DNA of 64,000 nt from Andreprevotia sp. IGB-42 (GCF_009848685.1 NZ_WXTX01000010.1:1-64000), one strand, 5' to 3'. Counted from the stretch's first letter, positions 8,769-18,625 are shown. The notes: generated by a model not told the origin, from the letters alone. A program made the numbers and translations.

Positions 8769-10175
8769 ATGCTTCCATTTCCGTTCCAATCATCAGCCGC
8801 GCCCGGGTGGGCGCGGTTTTCATTGCATGCCCTGCGCACCATCACGCTGGCTGGCTTGTGCCTGCTCGGCGCTACCGCCATGGCGGCTTCCGAACCCCTG
8901 CAGGACAGCATGCTGGCCAATGGCATGCGCGTGCTCATCCAGCCCGATCACCGCGCGCCAGTGGCCGTGGTGCAGGTGTGGTACCGCGTCGGCGGGATTG
9001 ACGAACCCGCTGGCAAAACCGGTATTTCGCACCTGGTCGAGCACATGATGTTCAAGGGCACGCCCGCGCTGCCGGCCGGCGGCTATTCCAAGCTGCTGAG
9101 CTCGCTCGGCGGCAGCGACAACGCCTATACCACCCCGGACCACACCTATTACTACAGCAAGGTGCCGGCGCAGCAGTTGTCGCGCATCCTGGGCGTGGAA
9201 GCAGATCGCATGCAGAACCTGCTGTTCGATGCCACCGCGTTCAAGCTGGAAAAATCCGTGGTCGAGGAAGAACGCCGCTGGCGCGTCGACGACAACAGCT
9301 ACGGCGAGTTCTACGAGAAACTCGCCGCCAGCGCATTCGGCAAGCACCCCTATGCCAACCCGGTGCTGGGCTGGCCGGAAGACTTTTCCAGCATAACGCT
9401 GGAGGACGCACGCGCCTGGTACCAGCGCTGGTATACGCCGGCCAACGCCACGGTGATCGTGCTGGGCGACGTCGAACCCCAGGCGGCGCTGGCCGAAGTG
9501 CAGCGCGCTTTTGGCGGCATCAAGAGCCGGCCATTGCCGGAACGCGCCATGCCACCCACACCACCCCAGGATGCGATGCAGAAGCACACCATCCCGGTAC
9601 CGGCAGACCGGCCGCTGGTGGTATTGCAATGGCGTGTACCCACGCTGCAGACCGACGAGGCCGACAAGCGCACCTATGCACTGGCCATGCTGGCCGAACT
9701 GCTCGACAACGATCCGTACACGCTGGAATACGAAGTGGCCGAACGCGTCAACGGGCTCAGTGTCAGCTACACCGGCATGAGCCGTGGCTTTGGCGAATTT
9801 ACCATTTCCGCCACGCCGGGCAAGGGGCGCTCCACCGAAGAAGTGGCCAAGGCGCTGCAGCGCCAGATGGCCCTGCTGCGCTCCAGCACGCTGCATACCG
9901 AATCGGTCGATCACGGCAAGCTCAACTGGGCATCCAAGAATGCATTTGCCTCGGATTCCATGCTCGACCGTGCCACCACGCTGGGCCGCACGGTGATGTA
10001 CGGCTTCCCGCCGGACTATCTGTCCCGCATGCAGACGCAGATCGACAAAGTCACCGCTGCCGACCTCGTCAGCACCGCCAAGGAACTGCTGACCGAAGAC
10101 CGCATGACCATCGGCATCCTCGAGCCCACCGAACGGGTCGCCAGAAAACATCAGGGAGCCATCCATGCGCGCTGA
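8769..10175 (+). CDS. M16 family zinc peptidase, catalytically active member
   Basis: The 468-residue protein has an N-terminal signal or membrane segment at about 20-40, then an M16 (pitrilysin/processing peptidase-like) fold. The inverted zinc motif HLVEH is at 88-92, and the downstream EKSVVEEERR helix carries the third zinc ligand. It probably works in the periplasm on peptides or misfolded proteins. It pairs with the inactive M16 protein encoded directly downstream (11-base overlap), as in two-subunit M16B enzymes. The start is uncertain: the ATG at 8769 has no clear ribosome site and a terminator-like hairpin lies just after it. A TTG at 8823 would also give a good signal peptide. Confidence 0.85.
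   Translation: MLPFPFQSSAAPGWARFSLHALRTITLAGLCLLGATAMAASEPLQDSMLANGMRVLIQPDHRAPVAVVQVWYRVGGIDEPAGKTGISHLVEHMMFKGTPALPAGGYSKLLSSLGGSDNAYTTPDHTYYYSKVPAQQLSRILGVEADRMQNLLFDATAFKLEKSVVEEERRWRVDDNSYGEFYEKLAASAFGKHPYANPVLGWPEDFSSITLEDARAWYQRWYTPANATVIVLGDVEPQAALAEVQRAFGGIKSRPLPERAMPPTPPQDAMQKHTIPVPADRPLVVLQWRVPTLQTDEADKRTYALAMLAELLDNDPYTLEYEVAERVNGLSVSYTGMSRGFGEFTISATPGKGRSTEEVAKALQRQMALLRSSTLHTESVDHGKLNWASKNAFASDSMLDRATTLGRTVMYGFPPDYLSRMQTQIDKVTAADLVSTAKELLTEDRMTIGILEPTERVARKHQGAIHAR
8797..8820 (+). terminator. Terminator-like hairpin at the very start of the M16 peptidase gene
   Basis: CCGCGCCC-GGGT-GGGCGCGG followed directly by TTTT: an 8-bp GC stem with a tetraloop and a U run on the plus strand only. 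It overlaps codons 10-17 of the M16 gene if the ATG at 8769 is the start. It may be a leader attenuator, in which case the real start lies further downstream, or it may be a chance palindrome in coding DNA. Confidence 0.4.
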
Positions 10176-11547
10176 ATTATTTGTCAGCTTGGCGCTGGGC
10201 ATTGCAACCACCAGTTGGGCCGCCCCCGATATCCAGCATTGGACCACGCCACAAGGCACCAATGTGTACCTGGTGCAGAGCGCTGCACAGCCGATGCTGG
10301 ACGTAAAAATCGATTTCGACGCCGGCGAAGACCGTGCCACGCCGCAAACCGCCGGCGTGGCCACGCTGGCTGCGGCCGAGCTGCTGGATTTCGAATTCGA
10401 GCTGATGGGCAACGAGATGCGCACGCCGTTCGAAAAGCTGCGTGCCACCGGTGCGCGCTACTACACCGACGTGAGCACCGATCGTGCCAGCCTGTACCTG
10501 CGCGTGCTGACCAGCCAGAAGGAACGTGCGCTGGGCGTGATCGGCACCCAGCTCAGCGATGCCAAATTCCCGAACGGCTCGCACGCGTGGCGGCGCAAGG
10601 CGTGGGTAACGGAACTGGAATCATCCTTCGGTGATCGCAACAAGGGTAGCGACGCCACCATGGCGCGGCTGCTGTACGGCACGCACCCGTATGCCAACCA
10701 GGACGTGATCGGCGCCGATACCGTGGACGACCTCAGCAACCGCGATGTGCGCCGTTTCCATGGCCGCTACTTCCTGGCCAAGGGTGCGGTGGTGTCCATT
10801 GTTGGCGATATCGACCGCAACACTGCAGAAGGGCTGGTTACGCGCCTGATGCAGCACCTGCCCAAGGAAGATCCGCCGGCCGATCTGCCAGCGCTGCCGA
10901 TGCCGGCCGCCAAGCCGGGCAGCACCATTACCGTACCCAAGGTGGATGCCGCGCAAAGCACCGTGCGCTTCGGCCTGCTGCTGCCCCCGCGTAACCACCC
11001 GGATTACCCGGCATTGGCCATCGGCAACTACATCCTGGGTGGTGGCGACCTGGATTCGCGGTTGATGCGTGAAATCCGCGTCAACAACGGTATGGCCTAT
11101 TCGGCATCCAGCAGTCTCAGCCCCATGCGGCTGGGCAGCGAATGGCAGGCCAGCGTGAACACCAAGCGCGATCAGACCGATGCAGTGCTGGCGCTGATGA
11201 AGAAAACCGTAGCCGATTTCGTCGAACAGGGGCCGGATGCCAGCGAACTGGAAACCGCCAAGAACTACTATCGCCAGCGCGTGCCGTTCTGGACCGAAAG
11301 CAATGCAGCAACGCTGGAATGGTTGTCTACCATGGGTTATTACCAGTTGCCGCTGACGTATCTGAGCGACTTTCCCAAGGCCATCGAGCAATTGAGCGCA
11401 GCCGATGTCAAAGCAGCCTGGCAGCGCTGGGTGAAGCCCGAAAAAATGGCCATCGTCATCGTGGGTGGCCAGCCCAAGGCAGCCCCGGCAGCCAAGGCCG
11501 ATGCAGCCGGCAGCACGGAAACCAAACCCGAGGGAGCGAAGCCTTGA
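10165..11547 (+). CDS. M16 family peptidase-like protein, non-catalytic partner
   Basis: The 460-residue protein has a signal peptide (cleavage near residue 19, SWAAP) and the M16 fold, but it lacks the HxxEH zinc motif at the equivalent position. It keeps the substrate-anchoring Arg/Tyr pair near residues 305-315 (LMREIRVNNGMAYSA). This is typical of the regulatory subunit of M16B heterodimers. The C-terminal tail is Ala/Lys-rich and disordered. It overlaps the active subunit gene by 11 bases, implying translational coupling, and its own stop overlaps the rsmD start. Confidence 0.85.
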   Translation: MRAELFVSLALGIATTSWAAPDIQHWTTPQGTNVYLVQSAAQPMLDVKIDFDAGEDRATPQTAGVATLAAAELLDFEFELMGNEMRTPFEKLRATGARYYTDVSTDRASLYLRVLTSQKERALGVIGTQLSDAKFPNGSHAWRRKAWVTELESSFGDRNKGSDATMARLLYGTHPYANQDVIGADTVDDLSNRDVRRFHGRYFLAKGAVVSIVGDIDRNTAEGLVTRLMQHLPKEDPPADLPALPMPAAKPGSTITVPKVDAAQSTVRFGLLLPPRNHPDYPALAIGNYILGGGDLDSRLMREIRVNNGMAYSASSSLSPMRLGSEWQASVNTKRDQTDAVLALMKKTVADFVEQGPDASELETAKNYYRQRVPFWTESNAATLEWLSTMGYYQLPLTYLSDFPKAIEQLSAADVKAAWQRWVKPEKMAIVIVGGQPKAAPAAKADAAGSTETKPEGAKP

Positions 11548-12101
11548 AACCCCGCGCCGCCCGCAATCTGGTACGCATCATCGGTGGCGACTACAAGCGC
11601 CGGCAGATCAGCTTTCCGGACGGCGAGGGCCTGCGCCCCACACCGGACCGCGTACGTGAAACACTGTTCAACTGGCTGGGACAGGAGCTGACCGGCCAGA
11701 GCGTGCTGGATCTGTTTGCCGGCAGCGGTGCACTGGGTTTCGAAGCCGCCAGCCGCAACGCCAGCCGCGTGGTGCTGGTGGAAAAAGCCAAGCCGGTGCA
11801 GGCGGCATTGAACGCCAGCAAGGCATTGCTGGGTGCCGACAAGGTGGAAATCATCCATGCCGATGCGGTGGCCTGGCTGGCGCGCAGCGCCGAACAGTTC
11901 GACGTGATTTTCCTCGACCCGCCTTTTGCCACCGATCTGCTGGCACAGGTGTTGCCTGCGGTCGCATCCCGGCTGAAAGAGGGCGGCGTGGTCTATGCCG
12001 AATGCGCCAGCTGGCCCGACCTTGCCGGCTGGGAGATCATGCGTGAGGGCAAGGCCGGCGCGGTACGCCATGCGCTGCTGCGCCGGGCGGTGCCGGCATG
12101 A
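11544..12101 (+). CDS. rsmD: 16S rRNA (guanine966-N2)-methyltransferase RsmD
   Basis: The 185-residue enzyme methylates G966 of 16S rRNA using S-adenosylmethionine. Visible motifs are IIGGDYKRRQISFP and LRPTPDRVRETLFNWL at the N-terminus, the SAM-binding DLFAGSGALGFEAASR, and the catalytic DPPF near residue 125. The start is a TTG at 11544 preceded by GAGGGAG; it overlaps the stop of the upstream gene (TTGA), which explains the non-ATG start. The next gene begins inside the rsmD stop (ATGA). Confidence 0.92.
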   Translation: MKPRAARNLVRIIGGDYKRRQISFPDGEGLRPTPDRVRETLFNWLGQELTGQSVLDLFAGSGALGFEAASRNASRVVLVEKAKPVQAALNASKALLGADKVEIIHADAVAWLARSAEQFDVIFLDPPFATDLLAQVLPAVASRLKEGGVVYAECASWPDLAGWEIMREGKAGAVRHALLRRAVPA

Positions 12102-12511
12102 TCGCGCTCATCGCTATCGCACTGACGGTGCTGGCCATCAACCTGGCCCTGCTGAGCGCATCCATGGTCGGGTTCGGGCACTGGCTGGCACTGCACGAAC
12201 AGCCGCACCAGCGCAGCATGCTGGCACGGCTGCGGTTGATCTACGGCGTGCTGGTGCTGCTGTTGCTGGCCACACTGGCGCAGGTAGGCATCTGGGCAGC
12301 CGTGTTCTGCCTGCTGGGCGAGTTTGCCGATTACGCAACGGCGTTCTACTTTTCCGCCGTCAATTTTGCCACGCTGGGTTATGGGGATATGACCATGGGC
12401 GCACAATGGCGGATGCTGGGCCCGCTGGAAGCGATCAATGGCAGCCTGATGCTGGGCCTGTTTGCATCGGTGCTGTTTGCCGCGCTGCAGCGGGTGTTGC
12501 AGCGCCGGTAG
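12098..12511 (+). CDS. Small membrane protein with potassium-channel pore signature
   Basis: The 137-residue protein has hydrophobic segments at about 2-26, 46-72 and 108-133. Before the last one is a re-entrant pore region with filter TLGYGD near residue 93, the hallmark of the two-pore-helix ion channel family (Ion_trans_2). No cytoplasmic RCK or ligand domain is attached. A tetramer passing K+ or another cation is the likely form; this is inference from the filter. It is translationally coupled to rsmD (ATGA overlap). In related genomes coaD is often found between rsmD and the ferredoxin gene. Confidence 0.7.
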   Translation: MIALIAIALTVLAINLALLSASMVGFGHWLALHEQPHQRSMLARLRLIYGVLVLLLLATLAQVGIWAAVFCLLGEFADYATAFYFSAVNFATLGYGDMTMGAQWRMLGPLEAINGSLMLGLFASVLFAALQRVLQRR

Positions 12512-12523
12512 TCCGGTGTGCGA

Positions 12524-12552
12524 TTGTTCATGCAACACGAACGTGGGACAAT
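12524..12552 (+). promoter_or_regulatory. Candidate sigma-70 promoter for the ferredoxin gene
   Basis: TTGTTC at 12524-12529 and GACAAT at 12547-12552 are separated by 17 bases and sit about 58 bases upstream of the ferredoxin ATG. The match is moderate (three and four of six positions). Confidence 0.35.
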
Positions 12553-12606
12553 AGCGGCAAAGTGCTAATCAACTGTTTTTATTACGTGTTTTCAGGAAGG
12601 AAGTGA

Positions 12607-12858
<252 letters not shown>

Positions 12859-12903
12859 CCCCGGCAAGGCCATTGGCGCTGCCGCCGATGCCAGGATGAA
12901 ACA

Positions 12904-12933
12904 AGCCGCGCCCCCGAGCGCGGCTTTTTCTTT
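12904..12933 (+). terminator. Rho-independent terminator of the ferredoxin gene
   Basis: Stem AGCCGCGC/GCGCGGCT with loop CCCCGA, followed by TTTTTCTTT. It lies 46 bases after the ferredoxin stop codon. Confidence 0.9.
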
Positions 12934-12992
12934 GCCAGTCCCGGCATCCGCCGCAACAGCATGCAACGGGCCTGAAGAAGCAGCCTGCGCGA

Positions 12993-14216
12993 TCAAGCCG
13001 GCTTGCGTTCCGGGCGGGCTGCCTCGATGGCGGCAATGCGCGCCGCGCGCACGCGTTCCGGGATAAGCGCCTTGTTCTCGCAGCCCTGCGCAATCGCCCC
13101 CGCATCCACACTGGCAGCTGCTGCCAGCATGGTTTGCAGGAAGGCCGCCTGCGGGTATTCGGCGGTCTCGAACCCGGTGCGGCCTCGCGCATCGGCCACG
13201 CAGGCATCAAGCATCTGGCCGAAGCGCTCGGGCTTGCGCAGTGCATCGCAGCGCTGGAATAGCTCCATCAGCGTGGCAGAGCGCAATTCCGGTGCGCGGT
13301 GCACATGCGTGTGGTCACGGCAAACCATCACTGCCAGGTCCTTGCAGTCGCCGGGTACCCGCAAGCGTGCGCACAGTTGCTCCACCAGCGGCACACCGCG
13401 CCCTTCGTGGCCATGGTGGCCGGGCAGGATGTCATCCGGCGTGGTGGCCTTGCCCAGGTCATGACATAGCGCGGCAAAACGCACCGGCAACGGCGCGCCT
13501 TGCGCGGCCGCATAATCGAGCACCAGCATCACGTGTACGCCGGTATCCACCTCCGGATGGTAATCGGCACGCTGCGGCACGCCCCACAGCGCATCGACCT
13601 CGGGAGCGATGCGCTGCAATGCGCCGCATTCGCGCAAGGCCTCGAACATCCGCGATGGTTGCTGCTCCATCAGCCCGCGTGCCAGCTCTTGCCACACGCG
13701 TTCGGGCACCAGATGATCGACTTCGCCATCGGCCACCATCTGCCGCATCAATGCCATGGTCTCCGGCGCGGTGCCAAAGCCGAAGCGCGCGGCGAAGCGT
13801 GCCAGCCGCAGGATGCGCACCGGGTCTTCGATGAACGCATCCGCTACATGGCGGAACAGCCGCTGCTGCAGATCGGCCTGGCCGTTGAACGGATCGATCA
13901 CCTCGCCCGCTTCATCCTCGGCCATCGCGTTGATGGTGAGATCGCGCCGCGCCAAGTCTTCTTCCAGCGTGACCTCGGGTGCCGCGAACACGGTAAAGCC
14001 CTTGTAGCCATGGCCGCTCTTGCGCTCGGTGCGCGCCAGCGCGTATTCCTGCTGCGTGCGTGGATGCAGGAAGACCGGGAAATCCTTGCCCACCGGCCGG
14101 TAGCCAGCCGCTTCCATTTCGCTGGCGGTAGCGCCCACCACCACCCAGTCGATGTCCTGCACCGGCAGCCCCAGCAAGCGATCGCGCACCGCGCCGCCAA
14201 CCTTGTAAATTTTCAT
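12993..14216 (-). CDS. cca: Multifunctional CCA protein (tRNA nucleotidyltransferase with HD domain)
   Basis: This 407-residue class II enzyme adds or repairs the CCA end of tRNA. The N-terminus [12 protein letters not shown] with GG and the DIDWVVVG metal-binding pair marks the nucleotidyltransferase head. A central helical neck follows, and then an HD phosphohydrolase domain with CHDLGK near residue 255, as in the gammaproteobacterial-type multifunctional enzyme. The ATG at 14216 gives the conserved N-terminus; an earlier in-frame start would add eleven unlikely residues. Convergent with the ferredoxin gene and divergent from cysK. Confidence 0.95.
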   Translation of the reverse strand: MKIYKVGGAVRDRLLGLPVQDIDWVVVGATASEMEAAGYRPVGKDFPVFLHPRTQQEYALARTERKSGHGYKGFTVFAAPEVTLEEDLARRDLTINAMAEDEAGEVIDPFNGQADLQQRLFRHVADAFIEDPVRILRLARFAARFGFGTAPETMALMRQMVADGEVDHLVPERVWQELARGLMEQQPSRMFEALRECGALQRIAPEVDALWGVPQRADYHPEVDTGVHVMLVLDYAAAQGAPLPVRFAALCHDLGKATTPDDILPGHHGHEGRGVPLVEQLCARLRVPGDCKDLAVMVCRDHTHVHRAPELRSATLMELFQRCDALRKPERFGQMLDACVADARGRTGFETAEYPQAAFLQTMLAAAASVDAGAIAQGCENKALIPERVRAARIAAIEAARPERKPA

Positions 14217-14311
14217 CGCGCATACACCCCGTGGCTCATTGCCATTCATTCTAACGGCTGTGCGTGCAGCGATTAAAATTGGCGTTCTCCGCCACCCTGC
14301 AAGAAACGCAT

Positions 14312-15244
14312 ATGAACATCGCCAAAGACGTCACCGCGCTGATCGGCAACACCCCGCTGGTGCAACTGAACCGGGTCAGCGCCGGTTGCGGCGCCACCAT
14401 CGTGGCCAAGCTCGAATACATGAACCCCAGCCATTCGGTGAAAGACCGCATCGCGCTCAGCATGATCGACGCGGCCGAAGCGGCCGGCATCATCAATGCC
14501 GATACCGTGATCGTCGAGCCCACCTCGGGCAATACCGGCATCGGCCTTGCGATGGTATGTGCGGCACGCGGCTACAAGCTCACCCTGACCATGCCGGAAA
14601 CCATGTCGAAGGAGCGCCGCGCATTGCTGCGCGGCTATGGTGCCGAGCTGATGCTGACACCGGGCCCGGAAGGCATGGGTGGTGCCATTGCCCGCGCAAA
14701 GGCGCTGTGCGAAGCCAACGCCAACCATTTCATGCCGCAGCAGTTCGAGAACCCGGCCAACCCGGAAATCCATCGCAAGACCACCGCTGAAGAACTGTGG
14801 CGCGATACCGATGGCCAGATCGATATCCTGATCGCCGGCGTAGGCACCGGCGGCACGATCACCGGCGTGTCGGAAGTGATCAAGGCGCGCAAGCCATCAT
14901 TCCAGGCCATTGCCATCGAGCCTGATGCCAGCCCGGTACTGAGCGGCGGTGCCAAGGGCCCGCACCCCATCCAGGGTATCGGTGCCGGTTTCGTGCCAGC
15001 CGTGCTCAATACCGCCGCGTATGACGAAGTGATCCGTGTGGGCAATGACGAGGCGTTTGCCACCGCCCGCGCCATGGCCACGCAGGAAGGCATCCTGTGC
15101 GGCATTTCGGCCGGCGCGGCGGTGTGGGCTGCCGTGGAAGTGGCCAGGCGGCCGGAAAACGCCGGCAAGCTGATCGCGGTAATCATCCCGTCATTTGGCG
15201 AGCGCTACCTGTCGACCAAACTGTTTGAAGGTCTGCTCGACTGA
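14312..15244 (+). CDS. cysK: Cysteine synthase A (O-acetylserine sulfhydrylase)
   Basis: The 310-residue PLP enzyme makes cysteine from O-acetylserine and sulfide. The PLP lysine lies in [11 protein letters not shown] near residue 43, the substrate loop is EPTSGNTG, and the phosphate-binding loop is [24 protein letters not shown] is typical of the CysK rather than the CysM branch. The ATG at 14312 gives the familiar N-terminus ([17 protein letters not shown]). Confidence 0.93.
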   Translation: MNIAKDVTALIGNTPLVQLNRVSAGCGATIVAKLEYMNPSHSVKDRIALSMIDAAEAAGIINADTVIVEPTSGNTGIGLAMVCAARGYKLTLTMPETMSKERRALLRGYGAELMLTPGPEGMGGAIARAKALCEANANHFMPQQFENPANPEIHRKTTAEELWRDTDGQIDILIAGVGTGGTITGVSEVIKARKPSFQAIAIEPDASPVLSGGAKGPHPIQGIGAGFVPAVLNTAAYDEVIRVGNDEAFATARAMATQEGILCGISAGAAVWAAVEVARRPENAGKLIAVIIPSFGERYLSTKLFEGLLD

Positions 15245-15278
15245 GCTGCCGCAGCAGCGACCGGGCTGCACTGCGCGG

Positions 15279-17495
15279 CTAGCGGTCGTTGCCGCCGGCC
15301 TCCTGGCTGACCCGCGCCCACCAGTCGCTGACATCGCGGAACACCAGCACCGCGCCCACTACGTCGCCGCCGGCATCGCGCAGTGGCATGGTGGATTCCT
15401 GGATGACGAGGCTAAGGCCGAACTTATTCAGCAGCACGCTGCGCCGTTGCAGCGTGCCGTCAAGGTGGCCGCCGTTGAGGATGTCCTGCAGCAGCGATGA
15501 CGACGGCAAGCCGGTGGCTTCTTCCACGGTCTGGAAAATGCGGTTGATCGGCCGGCCCAGCGCTTCTTCCGGCTGCCAGCCGATCAATGCCGACGCCACC
15601 GGGTTCAGGTACTCGATCTTGCCGTTGAGGTCGGTGGTGATCACCCCGTCGCCAATCGAATCGAGGATGGCCTCGATACGCTGTTTTTCACTGCGCACCA
15701 TCAGCTCCGCGGCGCGGATAGCCGTCACATCATGCCCCACCCCACGATAACCCATGAAAGTGCCATGCTCGTCGAACATCGGCTTACCCGATACGCTCAC
15801 CAGGATGGGCGTGCGGCCCAGTTCCAGCAGGTAGCAGAAATCCTGGAATGGCTGGTGCTGTGCCACGCGCTGGCGGAACTCGAACCAGTCCTGATCCGAA
15901 ATGCCGCCCTGCCCGAGATCCCAGCGCGTTTTGCCCAGCAGCTTGCTGGCATCGATACCCAGCCGGCGCAGGAACGCACCTGAAATGAAGGTAAACCGGT
16001 ACTGGGCATCCTGTTCCCAGAACCAGCCATTGGCAAGTTCGATCAGATCGGTGAAGCGCGCGTCGTTGGTACGGGCGCGCATTTCCAGCCGGTGGTGCGT
16101 GCTCACGTCATGCGCAAACAAGGCGCTGCCGTCCGGTTTTTCGCTGCCGTCGCGCAGCGGCACGATGCGCAGGTCGAAATGCTGCTGTTCGCCATCCGGC
16201 TCGTGCAATTGCCCTTCCAGCACCAGCGGCTTGCCGGTATCGGCCAGCTCTGCGGACGTGAACAGCGGTTCGCTGTGTCCGAGCAAGGGCTTGTTCAACC
16301 GGGCAAACGCCTCCCGCGCAGCACGGTTGGCGTAAACGATGCGTCCGTCCACGTCGCGGCTGACGATCAGATCCTGAGCGGCCTCGGCCACCTGCACCAG
16401 CCGGCGCTGCAGGTTTTGCTGCGCGCGCAGGTCTTCGGTGATTTCATCGGCAATCTGTAGCGCCAGATCACGTGCGTGGCGCTGCCGTTGCAGCAACCAG
16501 CCCACCCACAGCGACAACGCAATGCCGATCAACCATAGCAGGCGCCATACGCCCAGGTAGCGGTCCGCATAGATGCCCTCGCTGCTGGTCAGCACCAGCC
16601 GCCATTGCCGGCCGGGCAAGTCGATCAGCTGCACCGACCTGAAATTGGCCTGTTCCAGCGAGGCAGTGCCGACCGGATGCAGGCGCAGCATGCCGCCCTT
16701 GTCTTCGCCCCCCAGGAATTTCCCCTGATCCCATAGCTCCAGCCGGGTGTGCTCGCCCAGATGGCTGGCACCGATCCAGGACACCACATCCGCTACGCGG
16801 AAGGTCACGCCGATGGTGCCGACGAATGCCTTGCGGCGGCTGTCCACCGAAGTGAGCGGCTGGTCAGGCAGATATACCGGGTAGCGCATCACATAACCCG
16901 GCGTCTGGTCTTTCAGGCCATACAGCCCGAATGGCCTGCTCATCACGCCCTGGTTGAAATCACGCGCGTAGTTGATGGCTTCGCGATTGGCCGCCACCGT
17001 GGCCACGTTGAAGCCGAAGTAGCGGGTGGTGGCATCATTGAGCGGATAGACGAAATCGGTCACGTATAGCGGATCGGTATGCGTCTCCGGCATCAACCGG
17101 AACGGTGGATAGCGCGTACCGGCTACCGATGCCTGCGTGGCTGCGGTAAACGCCTCCAGTCCGGCAGCGGGCACCTGGCGCACGAAAGCCACCGCCACGA
17201 AGCCGGGATAACGCTGCTCGGCATCGAGCAAGACCAGCAGATGCTCGAAGCCGGCACGATCCAGCCTGGGATTGGCGGCAAATGCCCCCTGCAGGCCACG
17301 CAGCAACTCGGCCTGTGATTTGAGCCGCCACTCCACCTGCTGGCCCAGCAAACGGGCATTGCTGTCCAGCTCACGCTGTACGTCATCGCGGATTTCACCG
17401 GCCAACCATACGTGCAGCACGCCGGTCAGCGCCAGACCAGCCAGCAGCGACAGCCACATGGCCTGGTAGTAACCCCAGTGCCCGCGCACCTTCAT
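15279..17495 (-). CDS. Membrane sensor with CHASE and three PAS domains, lacking an output domain
   Basis: The 738-residue protein has a transmembrane segment at about 10-32, a periplasmic CHASE domain at about 60-290 (ligand unknown) and a second transmembrane segment at about 315-335. A short coiled coil and three PAS modules at about 360-470, 480-605 and 610-735 follow. Proteins of this layout normally continue into GGDEF-EAL or kinase domains. This one stops right after the last PAS (VFRDVSDWWARVSQ), so it has no visible output domain. The ATG at 17495 overlaps the stop of the M14 peptidase gene (TGATG). It is the last gene of the metX-metW operon. It may signal through a partner protein or be a truncated derivative. 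Confidence 0.85.
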   Translation of the reverse strand: MKVRGHWGYYQAMWLSLLAGLALTGVLHVWLAGEIRDDVQRELDSNARLLGQQVEWRLKSQAELLRGLQGAFAANPRLDRAGFEHLLVLLDAEQRYPGFVAVAFVRQVPAAGLEAFTAATQASVAGTRYPPFRLMPETHTDPLYVTDFVYPLNDATTRYFGFNVATVAANREAINYARDFNQGVMSRPFGLYGLKDQTPGYVMRYPVYLPDQPLTSVDSRRKAFVGTIGVTFRVADVVSWIGASHLGEHTRLELWDQGKFLGGEDKGGMLRLHPVGTASLEQANFRSVQLIDLPGRQWRLVLTSSEGIYADRYLGVWRLLWLIGIALSLWVGWLLQRQRHARDLALQIADEITEDLRAQQNLQRRLVQVAEAAQDLIVSRDVDGRIVYANRAAREAFARLNKPLLGHSEPLFTSAELADTGKPLVLEGQLHEPDGEQQHFDLRIVPLRDGSEKPDGSALFAHDVSTHHRLEMRARTNDARFTDLIELANGWFWEQDAQYRFTFISGAFLRRLGIDASKLLGKTRWDLGQGGISDQDWFEFRQRVAQHQPFQDFCYLLELGRTPILVSVSGKPMFDEHGTFMGYRGVGHDVTAIRAAELMVRSEKQRIEAILDSIGDGVITTDLNGKIEYLNPVASALIGWQPEEALGRPINRIFQTVEEATGLPSSSLLQDILNGGHLDGTLQRRSVLLNKFGLSLVIQESTMPLRDAGGDVVGAVLVFRDVSDWWARVSQEAGGNDR

Positions 17496-18625
17496 CACAT
17501 TGCATCCACCACGGCGTGGAGCGCCGTGAGCACCGACGCACCGAACTGCCGGGAACGCTCGCCATTCCAGCCTACTGCGGGCAGCGGCGTATTGGCGGTG
17601 TCCTTGAACGGCATCTCGATGGTGTATGCCAGGCAGTCGAAGGTATCGCCCACCCAGTTGGTGGCCAGCGTGAGTGTTTCCGGGCCGAACTGGCCAGCCC
17701 CATAACCATGCTCGGTCTGGAAATCGGGGCTGGCGGCCAGCCATGCCGCCTTGAACGCATCCTGCAATTGCCGCTGCCGCGCCGAGAACGACGGGTTGCC
17801 CTCGCAGCCGGCAACGAAGTTGTGCGGGATCGATTCATCGCCATGCACGTCCAGGAACGCATGCACACCGGTCTGCTGCATCTGCTGCCGCACCAGCAGC
17901 ACTTCCGGGCTGCGTGCCGCGCTGGGGTTGCGCCATTCACGGTTGAGGTTGGCACCGGCTGCGTTGGTGCGCAGGTTGCCGCGCACGCTGCCATCCGGGT
18001 TCATGTTGGGCACGATGTAGAACACCGCCTTGGCAAGCAACGCGCGGCTGATCGGGTTCTGCTCGTCGATCAATGCCTCGATCAGGCCTTCGACGAACCA
18101 TTCCGCCATGGTTTCGCCGGGGTGCTGGCGGGCAATGATCCAGATCACCTTGCGCCCGGCGCCATCGATGCCGATGCGCAGCGCATCCAGATCGCGGCCA
18201 TCCAGCGTCTGGCCCAAGGGCAGCAGCTCGCACCATGGCGATACTTCCAGCGCACCACCGATCAATTGCTGGTGGCGCTCCCATGAGTAGGGTTCGAAAT
18301 ACGCGTACCACACGGCATCGTTGAGCGGGGTGTGGCGGATGGTGAAGGTCTGACCATCGAACTCGCCCGGCACGCGGAACCAGTTTTCGCAATCGTAAGA
18401 AGCCACCGCATTGTAGTCGTGCCAGCCGCCCGGATACGCACTCTGGCCGGCGTTGCCGAAATGCAGCACCGCATCCTTGCCCTTGGCGCCGGTCAGGCGG
18501 AAGTGGAACCACTGCGCAAACGGGCTGGCGTTGTCGCTGCGGATGTTGAGGCGGATATTGCCCACATCGCTGGCGTCGATCACCTCGATGGCCCCGGAAT
18601 CGAAAATGCTGGATATCGTCGGCAT
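17495..18625 (-). CDS. M14-type zinc carboxypeptidase, cytosolic (CCP-like)
   Basis: The 376-residue protein has no signal peptide. An N-terminal beta-rich domain of about 110 residues precedes an M14 catalytic domain. The zinc ligands are in HPGE (near residue 168) and DVHGDE (near 264), the substrate Arg/Asn are in ANLNREW, and the catalytic Glu is in TIEMPF. This layout is that of bacterial relatives of cytosolic carboxypeptidases. The substrate is unknown. It lies seven bases after the upstream oxidoreductase gene and overlaps the CHASE/PAS gene by one base, so all appear co-transcribed. Confidence 0.88.
   Translation of the reverse strand: MPTISSIFDSGAIEVIDASDVGNIRLNIRSDNASPFAQWFHFRLTGAKGKDAVLHFGNAGQSAYPGGWHDYNAVASYDCENWFRVPGEFDGQTFTIRHTPLNDAVWYAYFEPYSWERHQQLIGGALEVSPWCELLPLGQTLDGRDLDALRIGIDGAGRKVIWIIARQHPGETMAEWFVEGLIEALIDEQNPISRALLAKAVFYIVPNMNPDGSVRGNLRTNAAGANLNREWRNPSAARSPEVLLVRQQMQQTGVHAFLDVHGDESIPHNFVAGCEGNPSFSARQRQLQDAFKAAWLAASPDFQTEHGYGAGQFGPETLTLATNWVGDTFDCLAYTIEMPFKDTANTPLPAVGWNGERSRQFGASVLTALHAVVDAM

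Noticed and set aside
10165-11547. Second M16 gene as a decayed duplicate of the first
   Set aside because: It is full length with signal peptide and the Arg/Tyr pair kept; active plus inactive M16B pairs are a known two-subunit arrangement.
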